Assembly: GCF_039729015.1 (NCBI RefSeq)
Contig: NZ_CP155792.1
Location: 3,492,001-3,556,000, forward strand
DNA from: Blastococcus sp. HT6-30
Lineage (GTDB): Bacteria; Actinomycetota; Actinomycetes; Mycobacteriales; Geodermatophilaceae
Reading direction: 5' to 3'
Length of the DNA: 64,000 nucleotides
Under the pieces are notes generated by a model. It did not search any database and was not told the DNA's origin. It worked only from the letters and a program-made list of their open reading frames with translations. Positions 54,718 to 64,000 of the stretch are shown one piece after another. Numbering within the stretch: position 1 is the stretch's first letter; every line of letters begins with the position of its first letter. The position numbers and the translations under genes are program-made.

Positions 54718-55575
54718 CTACAGCCCGGCGGCGGTGCTCACCGCCCGGCGCGTCAGGACCGTGGCCAGATGCTGCCGGTAGTCGGCCTGGGCGTTCAGGT
54801 CGCTGCTCGGGTCGGTCCCGGCGGCGGCGTGCTCGGCTGCCGCCGCGACCGCCTCGGACGTCGCCTCGGCCCCGGCCAGGGCCTCCTCGACCTGCCGGGC
54901 CCGGAGCGGGGTCGGCCCCATGTTGGTCAGCCCGATCCGGGCCTCGGCGATGTGGCCGTCCTCCCGGCGCACCGCCGCGGCGACGGCCACGATCGACCAC
55001 GCCTGGGCCACCCGGTTGAACTTCTCGTAGTGCATGCCCCACGAGCCGGCGAGCTTGGGCACCCGCACCTCGACGAGCAGCTCGCCCTCCTGCACCGCGG
55101 TGGTGAGGTAGTCGACGAAGAACTCCGACGCCCCCACGGTGCGGCGCCCGCCCGGGCCCACGATGACGAACTCGGCGTCGAGGGCCAGGGCCACCGCCGG
55201 CAGGTCACCGGCCGGGTCGGCGTGCACCAGCGCGCCGCCGAACGTGCCGCGGTGGCGCACCTGCCGGTCGGCCACGGTGGCCGTTGCCTCGGCGACCAGC
55301 GGCGCGTACCGCCGGATCAGCGGGTCGGCGAGGACGTCGGAGTGCGTCGTCATCGCGCCGACGACGATCGCGTCGTCCTCCTCCCGCACCCCGCGCAGCT
55401 CCGCGACCCGGCCGAGGTCGACGACGGTCTCGGGTGCGGCCAGGCGCAGCCGCATCACCGGGATCAGCGACTGCCCGCCGGCGAGCACCTTCACGTCCTC
55501 GCCGCCCTCGGCGATGGCCTGCAGGGCCTCGTCGACGGTGGTCGGTCGGGCGTAGGCGAACGGTGCAGGAATCAT
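54718..55575 (-). CDS. coxM: CO dehydrogenase/xanthine dehydrogenase-family FAD subunit (CoxM)
   Basis: 285 aa. FAD-binding motifs AGGQSLIPVMRLRL (~32-45) and TFGGALVHADPAGDLPA (~110-126) are present, with the CODH flavoprotein C-terminal domain after ~175. It accepts electrons from the iron-sulfur subunit. Its start overlaps the coxL stop by 4 nt. Confidence 0.92.
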   Translation of the reverse strand: MIPAPFAYARPTTVDEALQAIAEGGEDVKVLAGGQSLIPVMRLRLAAPETVVDLGRVAELRGVREEDDAIVVGAMTTHSDVLADPLIRRYAPLVAEATATVADRQVRHRGTFGGALVHADPAGDLPAVALALDAEFVIVGPGGRRTVGASEFFVDYLTTAVQEGELLVEVRVPKLAGSWGMHYEKFNRVAQAWSIVAVAAAVRREDGHIAEARIGLTNMGPTPLRARQVEEALAGAEATSEAVAAAAEHAAAGTDPSSDLNAQADYRQHLATVLTRRAVSTAAGL

Positions 55576-58067
55576 CGGTCCCCTCCCAGCGAGGAAGCGT
55601 CGGTCGACACGCCGGCGGTGGTCTCGGTCTGCGCCCCGCCGTAGGCGTTGGAGCCGGCGGTGGCGCGGTCCCCGCCGTCACCGCCCTGGTGGATGGCCCG
55701 CCAGACCCGTTCGGGCGTCAGCGGCATCCGGATGTCGGCGACCCCCAGGTGCCGGACGGCGTCCAGCGCGGCGTTCACCACCGCCGGCGTGGAGGCGATG
55801 CAGCCCGCCTCCCCCACGCCCTTGGCGCCGATCGGGTTGCCGGGCGCGCTGTGCACGGTGTTGCCGGTATCGAAGTGCGGCAGGTCGGCCGCCGAGGGCA
55901 CCAGGTAGTCGACGAACGTGCCGGTGGTGAGGTTGCCGTCGGCGTCGTAGACGGCCTCCTCGTACAGCGCCTGCGCGATGCCCTGGGCCAGGCCGCCGTG
56001 CACCTGCCCCTCGACGATCAGCGGGTTCACGATCGTGCCGACGTCGTCGACGCAGGCGTACTTGCGGATCTTCACGAACCCGGTCTCGGTGTCGACCTCC
56101 ATCGCGCACAGGTGCGTGCCGTGGGGGAAGGAGAAGTTCTCCGGGTCGAAGGTCGCCTCTGCGTCGATCGAGGGCTCGATCCCCTCGGGGTAGTTGTGCG
56201 CCGCGAAGACCGCCAGCGCGATCTCCTGGATGCCCAGGCCCGTGCCCGGCGTCCCCCGCACGGAGAACTTCCCGCCCTCGAACTCGAGGTCGTCCTCGCT
56301 GGCCTCGAGCAGGTGCGCGGCGATCTTCCGGGCCTTGGCGATGACCTTGTCCGCCGCCTTGACCACGGCGGAACCGCCGACCACCAGGGAGCGCGAGCCG
56401 TAGGTGTCCAGTCCGCGGGAGGAGATCGCGGTGTCGCCGTGCAGCACCTCGACGTCCTCGAACGGCACCCCGAGGGAGTCGGCGACCAGCTGGCTCCACG
56501 CCGTCTCGTGACCCTGGCCGTGCGGCGTCGAGCCGGTGACCACCTCGACCTTGCCGGTGGGCAGCATGCGGATGGCCGCATGCTCCCAGCCGCCGGCGCC
56601 GAAGGAGAGCGAGCCGAGCACCCGGGAGGGGGCCAGCCCGCACATCTCGGTGAAGGTGGAGATGCCGATGCCCAGCTGGACCCGGTCGCCGGACTCCCGC
56701 CGTCGCTGCTGCTCGGCGCGCAGCTCGTCGTAGCCGAGCAGCTCCAGCGCCTGCTGGGTGGCGCTCTCGTAGTCACCGCTGTCGTAGGCGAGCCCGGCCA
56801 CGGTGGTGAACGGGAACTCCGACGCCTGGATCCAGTTCTTCCGCCGCAGTTCCAGCGGGTCCATGCCCAGCTCGACGGCGAGCTCGTCCATGATCCGCTC
56901 GATGGCGAACGTGGCCTCCGGGCGCCCGGCGCCGCGGTAGGCGTCGGTGGGCACCTTGTTGGTGAACACCCCGTCGCACTCGAACCGGTAGGCCGGGAAC
57001 TTGTAGATGCCCGGGTACATGAACGCGCCCAACGCCGGGACGCCGGGCGTGATCAGCCGCAGGTAGGCGCCCATGTCGGCCAGCAGCCGGACGCGCAGCC
57101 CCTTGAGGTTGCCCTCGCGGTCGGCGGCGACGTCCACGTACTGGATCTGGTCCCGCCCGTGGTGGGCGGTCATCAGCGACTCGCTGCGGGTCTCGGTCCA
57201 CTTCACCGGCTTGCCGAGCCGCCGGGCGATGAGGAGGCAGAGGATCTCCTCCGGGTTGACCTGCAGCTTCCCGCCGAACCCGCCGCCGACGTCGGGGGCG
57301 ACGACGCGGAGCTTGTGCTCGGGGATGCCGGTGACCATCGCCGCCATGACCCGCAGGATGTGCGGGACCTGGGTGGCCGACCACATCGTGTAGTTGTCGC
57401 CCTGCGGCTGGACGACGACCGACCGCGGCTCCATGAAGGCCGGGATGAGCCGCTGCTGGATCAGCCGCCGGCTGACCACGACGTCGGCGTCGGCGAACGC
57501 CTGCTCGGTGTCCGAGCCGGTGCCCATCTCGCCGGCGTCGAAGACGAAGTGGTAGCTGGTGTTCGACTCCAGGTGGTCGTGGACGAGGTCCGCGCCGTCC
57601 TCGACGGCCTTCTCCATGTCCAGCACCACCGGGAGCGGCTCGTAGTCGATGTCGGCGAGCTCGACCGCGTCCTGGGCCGCGGTCTTGCTGCGGGCGACGA
57701 TCACCGCGACGGCCTCGCCGACGTGGTTGACCTGGTCGACGGCGATCGACGGGTGCCCGGGGTTGACCATCTCCGGGGTCACCGGCCAGGCGCAGGGCAG
57801 CGAGCCCTGCTCCTCGGCGAGGTCACGGCCGGTGAAGACGGCGATCACGCCGGGGGCCTCCCGCACGGCGCTGACGTCGACGGAGGTGATCCGTGCGTGG
57901 GCGACCGGGCTACGGACGACCGCGAGGTGCAGCATGCCGGGCAGGACCATGTTGTCGGTCCACGTGGTGCGGCCGGTGATCAGCCGGGCGTCCTCCTTGC
58001 GGCGGCGCGCCTTGCCGATCTCCTTCTCGGGCGCCGGGGTGCCGGTGCGCTCCTCGACGGCGGTCAT
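55572..58067 (-). CDS. coxL: Molybdenum hydroxylase large subunit, form II CoxL-like
   Basis: 831 aa from ATG 58067, overlapping coxS by 4 nt. GGGFGGK (261-267) and the C-terminal GVGEAG with the catalytic Glu bind the Mo-pterin cytosine dinucleotide. The active-site loop reads AYRGAGR (376-382), the form II signature; true CO dehydrogenases (form I) carry AYxCSFR with the Cu-ligand Cys. The substrate may therefore be an aldehyde or N-heterocycle rather than CO. The open frame upstream of this ATG is non-coding shadow. Confidence 0.93.
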   Translation of the reverse strand: MTAVEERTGTPAPEKEIGKARRRKEDARLITGRTTWTDNMVLPGMLHLAVVRSPVAHARITSVDVSAVREAPGVIAVFTGRDLAEEQGSLPCAWPVTPEMVNPGHPSIAVDQVNHVGEAVAVIVARSKTAAQDAVELADIDYEPLPVVLDMEKAVEDGADLVHDHLESNTSYHFVFDAGEMGTGSDTEQAFADADVVVSRRLIQQRLIPAFMEPRSVVVQPQGDNYTMWSATQVPHILRVMAAMVTGIPEHKLRVVAPDVGGGFGGKLQVNPEEILCLLIARRLGKPVKWTETRSESLMTAHHGRDQIQYVDVAADREGNLKGLRVRLLADMGAYLRLITPGVPALGAFMYPGIYKFPAYRFECDGVFTNKVPTDAYRGAGRPEATFAIERIMDELAVELGMDPLELRRKNWIQASEFPFTTVAGLAYDSGDYESATQQALELLGYDELRAEQQRRRESGDRVQLGIGISTFTEMCGLAPSRVLGSLSFGAGGWEHAAIRMLPTGKVEVVTGSTPHGQGHETAWSQLVADSLGVPFEDVEVLHGDTAISSRGLDTYGSRSLVVGGSAVVKAADKVIAKARKIAAHLLEASEDDLEFEGGKFSVRGTPGTGLGIQEIALAVFAAHNYPEGIEPSIDAEATFDPENFSFPHGTHLCAMEVDTETGFVKIRKYACVDDVGTIVNPLIVEGQVHGGLAQGIAQALYEEAVYDADGNLTTGTFVDYLVPSAADLPHFDTGNTVHSAPGNPIGAKGVGEAGCIASTPAVVNAALDAVRHLGVADIRMPLTPERVWRAIHQGGDGGDRATAGSNAYGGAQTETTAGVSTDASSLGGDR

Positions 58068-58606
58068 GCCTGCCCCACCACGTGCGGCGCGGCGGCGGTG
58101 TCGACCTCGGCCGGTGAGACGTGGCCGTTCCCGGCAGCACCCCCGCGCATCTCGGCGGCTGCCTGCTGCACTGCCCGGACGATGTTCTGGTAGCCGGTGC
58201 AGCGGCAGAGGTTGCCCTCGATGCCCTCGCGCACCTCGTCCTCGCTGGGGTCGGGGTTCTCCTTCACCAGGTCCAGCGACGCCATGATCATGCCGGGGGT
58301 GCAGTAGCCGCACTGGAGCCCGTGCAGCTCGTGGAACGCCTTCTGCATCGGGTGCAGCTGGCCGTTGCCGGCGACGCCCTCGATGGTCGTCACCTCGCCA
58401 CCGTCGGCCTGGACGGCCAGGACGGTGCAGCTCTTCACGGCCTCGCCGTCGAGGTGCACGGTGCAGGCGCCGCAGTTGCTGGTGTCGCAGCCGACCACGG
58501 TGCCGACCTTGCCGAGCTGCTCGCGCAGGTAGTGCACGAGAAGGGTCCGGGGCTCGACGTCGTCGTCGTACGACGCCCCGTCCACCCGCACGCTGATCCG
58601 GGTCAT
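58064..58606 (-). CDS. coxS: Molybdenum hydroxylase [2Fe-2S] subunit (CoxS)
   Basis: 180 aa. Plant-ferredoxin cluster C40, C45, C48 and C60; second cluster C99, C102, C134 and C136 ([16 protein letters not shown]). It passes electrons from the Mo centre to FAD. First gene of coxS-coxL-coxM-coxG, each stop overlapping or close to the next start. GGAGGACTG precedes ATG. The C-terminal extension (~145-180) is longer than in typical 160-aa CoxS. No coxDEF-type maturation genes are in the window. Confidence 0.93.
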   Translation of the reverse strand: MTRISVRVDGASYDDDVEPRTLLVHYLREQLGKVGTVVGCDTSNCGACTVHLDGEAVKSCTVLAVQADGGEVTTIEGVAGNGQLHPMQKAFHELHGLQCGYCTPGMIMASLDLVKENPDPSEDEVREGIEGNLCRCTGYQNIVRAVQQAAAEMRGGAAGNGHVSPAEVDTAAAPHVVGQA

Positions 58607-58649
58607 CAGTCCTCCGCCTCGTTGCAGGGATCCCCAGCAGGGGGTCTTC

Positions 58650-58668
58650 GTCCACGGCGGCCGTGGAC
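58650..58668. promoter_or_regulatory. Palindrome in the cox operon leader
   Basis: GTCCACGG-CGG-CCGTGGAC, an 8-bp inverted repeat 44 nt upstream of the coxS start. Candidate operator or leader hairpin. Confidence 0.4.
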
Positions 58669-58795
58669 CTGCAGCGGAGTCTGACCCGAGAGGAGTGATT
58701 TAGGCCACGCTTATCTGCGCGGGAAGGCTGCGGAGAGCGCGATCGGCGCTCCGCCCCAGCGTGCGGCGACGTTGCAGTCCCGTTGCACCGGGCCC

Positions 58796-60055
58796 TCAGC
58801 GGACGGCGGCGGGCTCCGCTTGCGCCGGCGCCGGTGCCACGGCCGGTACCGCCGCCGCGGTCAGCTCCCGGCGGCGCAGGACCGCCGAGGCGGCCAGCGC
58901 CACCAACCCGGCGGCCGCGAGCGCCGCGCCGACCCACCCGGGCGCGGTGTAGCCGAGCCCGGCGGCGATGACCAGCCCGCCCAGCCAGGCGCCCAGGGCG
59001 TTGGCCGCGTTGAGCGCCGAGTGGTTGAGGGCCGCACCCAGCATCTGCGCCTCCCCGGCGACCTCCATCAGCCGCAGCTGCAGGCAGACGACGAGGACCG
59101 AGGCGCTGGTGGCGAACAGGAAGATGACCGCGACGATGGTCAGCGGCGTGCGGGCGGCCACCGGCACGAGGGCCAGCAGCACCCCGGTGACCACGTTGGC
59201 GCCGACCAGCGACCGGAACAGCGCGCGGTCGGCCAGCCGTCCGCCGAGCGCCGTCCCGAGCACCCCGCCGAGACCGAAGGCGAGCAGCACCAGCGGGATG
59301 GCGCCGCGGGACATGCCGGTGACGTCGGTGACCAGCGGCGCGATGTAGCTGTAGACGGCGAACATGCCACCGAACCCGACCACGCCGACGAGCAGCGTGA
59401 GCAGCACCTGCGGACGGCGCAGCGCACCGAGCTCCGACCGGACGGTCGCCGCGCGGTTGCCCGGGGCCGCCGGGACCACCGCCGTCACCGCCGCCATCGT
59501 CAGCAGCGCGACTCCCGCGACCGCCCAGTACGCCGTCCGCCAGCCGTACTGCTGCCCCAGCCAGGTGGCCGACGGGACGCCGGCGACGTTGGCCAGCGCC
59601 AGCCCGAGCATCACCGAGCTCACCGCCCGGCCGCGCAGGTGCGGGGCGACGAGCGAGGCGGCCACCAGCGAGGCGACGCCGAAGTAGGCCCCGTGCGGCA
59701 GCCCGGCGACGAACCGTGCCGCCAGCAACGAGCCGTAGCCCGGAGCCAGCGCGGTGAAGACGTTGCCCGCGACGAAGGCCGCCATCAGGCCGACCAGGAG
59801 CCCCCGGCGGGGGAGCTTGGTGGCCAGCGCCGCGATCACCGGCGCCCCCACGACGACGCCCAGCGCATAGACGGAGATGACGTGCCCGGCCGTGGGGATG
59901 TCGATGCCGACGCCCTCGGCCAGGTCGGGCAGCAGCCCCATCGTGACGAACTCGGTGGTTCCGATGGCGAAACCGCCGAGGGCCAGCGCCACCACGGCGG
60001 CGGCGAGCCGGCCGGTGCTCAGGGGTGGGCGGTCGGCGAGGGGCGGTGCGATCAC
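58796..60055 (-). CDS. MFS drug/sugar efflux transporter (AraJ/DHA1-like)
   Basis: 419 aa, twelve hydrophobic helices. FAIGTTEFVTMGLLPDLA and GLPHGAYFGVASLVAA are hallmarks of the AraJ/YdhP DHA1 group. Likely proton-driven export of drugs or sugars. Independent of the cox operon, 189 nt away. Confidence 0.87.
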   Translation of the reverse strand: MIAPPLADRPPLSTGRLAAAVVALALGGFAIGTTEFVTMGLLPDLAEGVGIDIPTAGHVISVYALGVVVGAPVIAALATKLPRRGLLVGLMAAFVAGNVFTALAPGYGSLLAARFVAGLPHGAYFGVASLVAASLVAPHLRGRAVSSVMLGLALANVAGVPSATWLGQQYGWRTAYWAVAGVALLTMAAVTAVVPAAPGNRAATVRSELGALRRPQVLLTLLVGVVGFGGMFAVYSYIAPLVTDVTGMSRGAIPLVLLAFGLGGVLGTALGGRLADRALFRSLVGANVVTGVLLALVPVAARTPLTIVAVIFLFATSASVLVVCLQLRLMEVAGEAQMLGAALNHSALNAANALGAWLGGLVIAAGLGYTAPGWVGAALAAAGLVALAASAVLRRRELTAAAVPAVAPAPAQAEPAAVR

Positions 60056-60103
60056 TCAGCTGCGAAGTCGTGAGCCGCTCTCAGCATTCCCGCCCCCGGC
60101 GGA

Positions 60104-61474
60104 TCAGCGTGCGCGACCGGCGAGCCGCAGGCGGTGCAGGTGGGCGGCCACCGCCGTCCGGCGCGGCGTGCCGGGCGGCAGGACCTCCAGCAGCGCCTGC
60201 CACACGCCGGCGTCCTCGCGCGCTTCGGGCAGCTGCGCGTAGCGCAGCAGCAGCTCGGGACGGTGGCCGGTCAGGACGGCGCGCCGCAGCAGCACGGCGA
60301 GGCGGTCGCGGGCCTGGCGGACGCCGGGCGCGTGCGAGCCGGGCAGCACCGGGCCCGCGTACCGCTCGAGCGCGGCCGGGACGTCGCCGCGCGCGAGGAG
60401 CCGGCGGACCTGCTCGGCGTCGGTGCGCAGCCGGCCGACGAGCCGGTACGGGCGGGAGTCGAGCAGGTCGGCGCCCACCAGCCGGCGCAGCCGGGAGAGC
60501 TCGGCCCGGACGGTGACGGTGGCGGCGGCCCCGGCGTGGCACTCGGCGGCGAGCTGGGCGGCGTTGCGGCCCTGGCCCGACGCGGCGGCCTCGGCCAGCA
60601 GGAACAGCAGCTCGGAGTGCCGGACCGACAGCTCCAGGGTCCGTCCGGGCAGCGCGAGCGCGGCGCGCTCGCGGCCGAGCACCTCCAACCGTGCCTCGAC
60701 CGGCGGGCCGGCCGGGGCCGGGACGGTGGCCGGCCGCTCGCGGTGCAGCCAGCGCAACTCGGACTCGACGGCGGCGACGGTCGCGCGGACGAGGGTGAGC
60801 ACGTGCGGGCCGGCCACGGCGTCGCCGCCGGTGACGTCGATGGCACCCAGCACCGCCCCGGTCACCGGGTCGTGCACCGGCGCGGCGGCGCAGCTCCAGG
60901 GCTGCACCGACCGCCGGAAGTGCTCGCTGCCGTAGATCTGCACGGCGGCGTCGACCGCCAGCGCCGTTCCCGGGGCGTTGGTGCCGGCCACGTCCTCCGA
61001 CCAGCGGGCCCCCTCGACGAAGTTCACGCCCTCCGCCCGGGCCCGCAGCTGCCGGTCGCCCTCGACCCAGAGCATGCGCCCGGCGGCGTCGGTGACCGCC
61101 ACGATCATCTGCCCGGCCTCGGCGTCCTGGACCAGCAGCCGGCGGATCACCGGCAGCACCGGCGCCAGGGGGTGGGCGGCGCGGTAGGCGAGCAGCTCGG
61201 CGTCGAGCAGCTCCACCGGCGGCAACCCGTCCTCCGGGTCGACCCCGCTGCCGAGGGAGCGGCGCCAGGAGTCGAGGACGACGGAGCGGACGACCCCCTC
61301 GGCGGGCAGCTCGCTGGCGCTGACCAGCAGCTCGTGCGCGGCGCGCAGCCGCCGGGTCCGGGCGGCGGTGGGCGCCCCGTCCGGCAGCGCCAGCCAGGGG
61401 TTGACGGCAGTGGTCACCGGCTGCGCCGCGGGGAGTGGCTCATGACACGGCCATCGTGACCCGTCGGCGCGCAT
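60104..61474 (-). CDS. GAF-domain transcriptional regulator
   Basis: 456 aa from ATG 61474 (GTG 61417 also possible). LDSWRRSLGSGVDPE at the start and a GAF domain (VTDAAGRMLWVEGDRQLR ... GTNAPGTALAV) resemble the sensory half of AcoR-like activators. The C-terminal part (~270-370) looks like a winged helix, but there is no AAA+ sigma-54 module. Actinobacterial relatives often sit next to aldehyde dehydrogenase genes; none is seen here. Confidence 0.78.
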   Translation of the reverse strand: MRADGSRWPCHEPLPAAQPVTTAVNPWLALPDGAPTAARTRRLRAAHELLVSASELPAEGVVRSVVLDSWRRSLGSGVDPEDGLPPVELLDAELLAYRAAHPLAPVLPVIRRLLVQDAEAGQMIVAVTDAAGRMLWVEGDRQLRARAEGVNFVEGARWSEDVAGTNAPGTALAVDAAVQIYGSEHFRRSVQPWSCAAAPVHDPVTGAVLGAIDVTGGDAVAGPHVLTLVRATVAAVESELRWLHRERPATVPAPAGPPVEARLEVLGRERAALALPGRTLELSVRHSELLFLLAEAAASGQGRNAAQLAAECHAGAAATVTVRAELSRLRRLVGADLLDSRPYRLVGRLRTDAEQVRRLLARGDVPAALERYAGPVLPGSHAPGVRQARDRLAVLLRRAVLTGHRPELLLRYAQLPEAREDAGVWQALLEVLPPGTPRRTAVAAHLHRLRLAGRAR

Positions 61475-61505
61475 TCCACCAGTGATCACGCCTCCCCGGG
61501 CCTGG

Positions 61506-62771
61506 TCAACGGGCCGGGGCGGGCTCCTCTTCGACCGCGGGCAGCTGCCACGGCCGGACGACGGTGACCAGGACGACGATCGCCAGGGTGAGCGCGGTGA
61601 CGACGACGAGGCCGATCGCCACCGCGTCGTTGCCGAGGAGACCGACGACCGGCGAGACCGCCGCGCCGACGCCGAACTGGATCGCGCCGAGCAGGGCCGC
61701 CGCGCTCCCGGCGGCCTCCCCGTGCCGGGACAGCGCCAGCGCCGGGGCGTTGGGCAGCGCCAGCCCGCAGGCGAACAGCACCGCCCACAGCGCACCGGTC
61801 ACCCCGACCAGCCCGCCGGTCCCCGTGCCGGCGAGCACGACCAGCGCGGCACCGGCGAGGGCGCCGGCCACGGTTCCGGCCACGAGCAGCGCCTGCGGCG
61901 ACCAGCGGCGCAGCAGCAGCGGGTTGAGCTGGGTGGCCGCGATGAGCCCGAAGGCGCCGGCGCCGAAGAGCAGCCCGAACTGCTGCTCGTCCAGCCCGAA
62001 GTCGCGCTGGTAGACGAAGGAGGAGCCGGACACGTAGCTGAACAGCCCGGCCATGGTGAGGCCGGCGACCAGCACCAGCCCGACGTAGGTGCGGTCGCGC
62101 AGCAGGCCGCGGTAGACCCGCAGCGTGCCGATCACGCCCACGCTGCGCCGCCGCTCCGGGGGCAGGGTCTCCCGCAGCGTCGCCCACCCGACGACGAGCA
62201 GCAGCAGGCCGTAGGCCGCCAGCACGGCGAACACCCCGCGCCAGGTGGTGAACCGCAGGACCTCCCCGCCGATGGTGGGCGCCAGGACCGGCGCCGCGCC
62301 CAGCACCAGGAACAGCCGGGAGAGCATCGTCGCCGCGGCGCGGCCGTCGTAGAGGTCGCGCACCACGGCCAGAGCGATGACGGCACCGGAGGCCGCGCCC
62401 AGGCCCTGCAGCACCCGCAGCCCGCCGAGGACGCCGATGGTCGGCGCGACGAGCACGAGCAGCGAGGCGACCACGTGCAGCGCGGTGCCGGCCAGCAGCG
62501 GCCGCCGGCGCCCGAACGCGTCCGACAGCGGACCGAGCACCAACTGGCCCAGGGCCAGGCCGATCAGGGTGCCGGTGAGGGTGAGCTGCACGGTCGCCGA
62601 GGTGGTGAGCAGGTCCTCGGTGATGCTGGGCAGCGCCGGCAGGTACATGTCGATGGTCAGCGGCCCGAGGGCGACGAACGCGCCGAGCGTCAGCGCGGTG
62701 CGCGCGGCGCCCGGCCGGGCGGGCAGGTCGGCAACCGCTTGCGGGGCGACTCGGTTCTGGGTGGTGGTCAC
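61506..62771 (-). CDS. Bcr/CflA-type multidrug efflux MFS protein
   Basis: 421 aa from GTG 62771, GGGGAA upstream. LGPLTIDMYLPALPSI and LGQLVLGPLSDAFGRRRPLL are the DHA1 Bcr/CflA signatures; twelve membrane helices. Expels drugs using the proton gradient. Separate from the glycosyltransferase gene by 112 nt with no further gene. Confidence 0.9.
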   Translation of the reverse strand: MTTTQNRVAPQAVADLPARPGAARTALTLGAFVALGPLTIDMYLPALPSITEDLLTTSATVQLTLTGTLIGLALGQLVLGPLSDAFGRRRPLLAGTALHVVASLLVLVAPTIGVLGGLRVLQGLGAASGAVIALAVVRDLYDGRAAATMLSRLFLVLGAAPVLAPTIGGEVLRFTTWRGVFAVLAAYGLLLLVVGWATLRETLPPERRRSVGVIGTLRVYRGLLRDRTYVGLVLVAGLTMAGLFSYVSGSSFVYQRDFGLDEQQFGLLFGAGAFGLIAATQLNPLLLRRWSPQALLVAGTVAGALAGAALVVLAGTGTGGLVGVTGALWAVLFACGLALPNAPALALSRHGEAAGSAAALLGAIQFGVGAAVSPVVGLLGNDAVAIGLVVVTALTLAIVVLVTVVRPWQLPAVEEEPAPAR

Positions 62772-62883
62772 GGGTTCCCCGTCGGTCGATGTGGAGCGGG
62801 ACCCACGCTGGTCGAACCGCAGTACGGCGACGACAAGGCGGGCACCGGCTCCGGCATTCCGCGCCCCGGCGGGTCGCGCCCGG

Positions 62884-64000
62884 TCAGCGCGGCGGGCGGA
62901 CGGGCAGGAGGGCGCGCGGATCGCGGGCGCGCAGCGCCCCGGCCCACAGGCCGGCCCCGTAGGCGAGGTCGTCGAGCCGCCGGGCCAGGCCGTGACGGAC
63001 CGGCCCGGTCCGGTCCCGGTGCGGCCACCAGGCGGCCAGCGCGTCGGCGGTGGCGGCCGCCAGCAGCCACCGCCGCGCCCGCCGCGACCCCACGGCGGCG
63101 ACCACGGCCAGGGGCCAGTGGTGCCGGGTGGCCGCACGGGCCAGCGACTGCCCGGACGCGGCGAGTCCCCGCACCGCCAGCCCCGCGGCGAGCGCGGCGG
63201 GCACGGGCTCCCCCGGCCGGGCCAGGCGGCGCGCCAGCCGGACCCCGGTCGCCCCGAGCACGGCGAGCCCGGCCGCCCTCCCCCGCCGGCCGCCGGCGAC
63301 CAGCAGGGCCCAGGTCAGCGCGCTCTCCGGGGCGATCACCAGCGGCGACACCGCGCCGCCGTGCCGGGCGGCCAGCAGCGCCGCCCCGGTGCCGTAGAAC
63401 GCGCGGCGGCGCAGCCAGTCGGACAGGCGCACCGGGTGCTCGTGCGCGACCTCCGCGGCCGGCTCGTACCGCACCCGGCGGCCGGCGGCGGTCAGCCGCC
63501 AGACGAGGTCGACGTCCTCGGCCACCCGCAGGTCCTCGTCGAAGCCCTCGCCCAGGGCGGCCCGCCGCACGAGCAGCGCCGCGCTCGGCACGTAGGACAC
63601 CGACGACAGCGGCCGGACCGCCGCCGGACGGGGTCCCATGTCGAGGGGGCCGGCGACGTCCTCGTAGGCGCTGACCGGGCCGCGGGCACCCCCGGGCAGC
63701 GGCACGATCCGCGGCGCGACGACGGCCAGCCGTGGATCGGCCAGGTGCGGGCGCAGCCGGGCCAGCCAGCCCGGCCGGGGCACGCAGTCGGAGTCGAGGA
63801 AGGCCACCAGGTGGGTGCCGGCGGCGGCCAGGCCGGCGTTCCGGGCGGCGGCAGGCCCTCGGGAGACCTCGGCGCGCAGCACCCGGACCCCGTCGGCGGC
63901 GGGCACCGGGACCGTCGAGCCGTCGTCCACCACGATCACCGGCAGGCCGGCGGTGCCGGGGGCGGCGCGCAGGGCGGCGAGCAGCCGGGCCAGCGCGGCC
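62884..64000 (-). CDS. mftF: Mycofactocin-type glycosyltransferase (MftF-like), partial
   Basis: Runs off the right edge; about 372 residues are visible. GT2 fold: VIVVDDGS near the start of the visible part, the metal-binding FLDSDCVPRPGW, and EDVDLVWRL further on. The mid and C-terminal parts (SVSYVPSAALLVRR, RRRAFYGTGAALLAARHG) match the membrane-associated MftF glycosyltransferase that adds glucose units to the cofactor mycofactocin. The other mft genes would lie outside this window, to the right. Confidence 0.82.
   Translation of the reverse strand, partial: AALARLLAALRAAPGTAGLPVIVVDDGSTVPVPAADGVRVLRAEVSRGPAAARNAGLAAAGTHLVAFLDSDCVPRPGWLARLRPHLADPRLAVVAPRIVPLPGGARGPVSAYEDVAGPLDMGPRPAAVRPLSSVSYVPSAALLVRRAALGEGFDEDLRVAEDVDLVWRLTAAGRRVRYEPAAEVAHEHPVRLSDWLRRRAFYGTGAALLAARHGGAVSPLVIAPESALTWALLVAGGRRGRAAGLAVLGATGVRLARRLARPGEPVPAALAAGLAVRGLAASGQSLARAATRHHWPLAVVAAVGSRRARRWLLAAATADALAAWWPHRDRTGPVRHGLARRLDDLAYGAGLWAGALRARDPRALLPVRPPR

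Overview
The window is very GC-rich, densely packed actinobacterial chromosome. A GTP-dependent PEP carboxykinase, a mycofactocin-type glycosyltransferase at the right edge, a SAM-IV-like riboswitch, a DUF222/HNH (13E12-type) gene and many GTG starts together suggest Geodermatophilaceae or a close relative. That placement is inference; no rRNA or tRNA gene is visible.

Region by region. 1-8.6 kb is a catabolic and uptake locus: an EutA-like ASKHA protein, a bicupin, a group A FAD monooxygenase, an orphan 67-aa ORF, an isochorismatase-type hydrolase and a tctABC tripartite carboxylate transporter. Three copies of a TGGTCCnACCG-type palindrome lie upstream of the bicupin, the 67-aa ORF and tctA, suggesting one GntR/FCD-type regulator whose gene is not in the window. 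8.7-12.1 kb holds an MFS transporter and pckG with a double-hairpin terminator. 12.4-21.7 kb mixes small proteins, a decayed nitronate monooxygenase, DsbA-like, FKBP, a GH13 alpha-glucosidase, a frame-disrupted cupin, a frame-disrupted MFS gene, a FUSC protein, a MerR regulator fused to a sliding-clamp-like domain and a hydrolase. 21.8-31.1 kb holds acyl-CoA dehydrogenase, acetoacetyl-CoA synthetase, redox proteins, a STAS protein, a thioesterase and an MscS channel with a membrane-anchored partner. 31.1-33.8 kb is a SAM-IV-like riboswitch with metY-metX. 33.9-46.7 kb is housekeeping: a desulfurase-like protein, gamma-carbonic anhydrase, gdhA, NlpC/P60, TldE/TldD, an MBL hydrolase, an amidohydrolase, DedA, a HAD enzyme and a hydrolase.

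46.96-52.04 kb is the accessory highlight. A DUF222/HNH gene is split by a compact integrative element carrying a large serine recombinase, an HUH Rep protein with a coupled 50-aa ORF, and a DUF4062 protein. A second, recombinase-less segment carrying a wHTH-DUF3883 nuclease-like gene follows directly. The core CAGGTTG occurs three times (left, middle, right). The arms read as attL, a P-core-P' hybrid and attR, so this looks like tandem accretion of an autonomous element and a possibly trans-mobilised satellite, both with conflict-type cargo.

53.4-58.6 kb is a coxS-coxL-coxM-coxG operon for a form II (AYRGAGR) molybdenum hydroxylase. 58.8-64 kb holds two drug-efflux MFS proteins, a GAF-domain regulator and the partial mftF-like gene that runs off the right edge.
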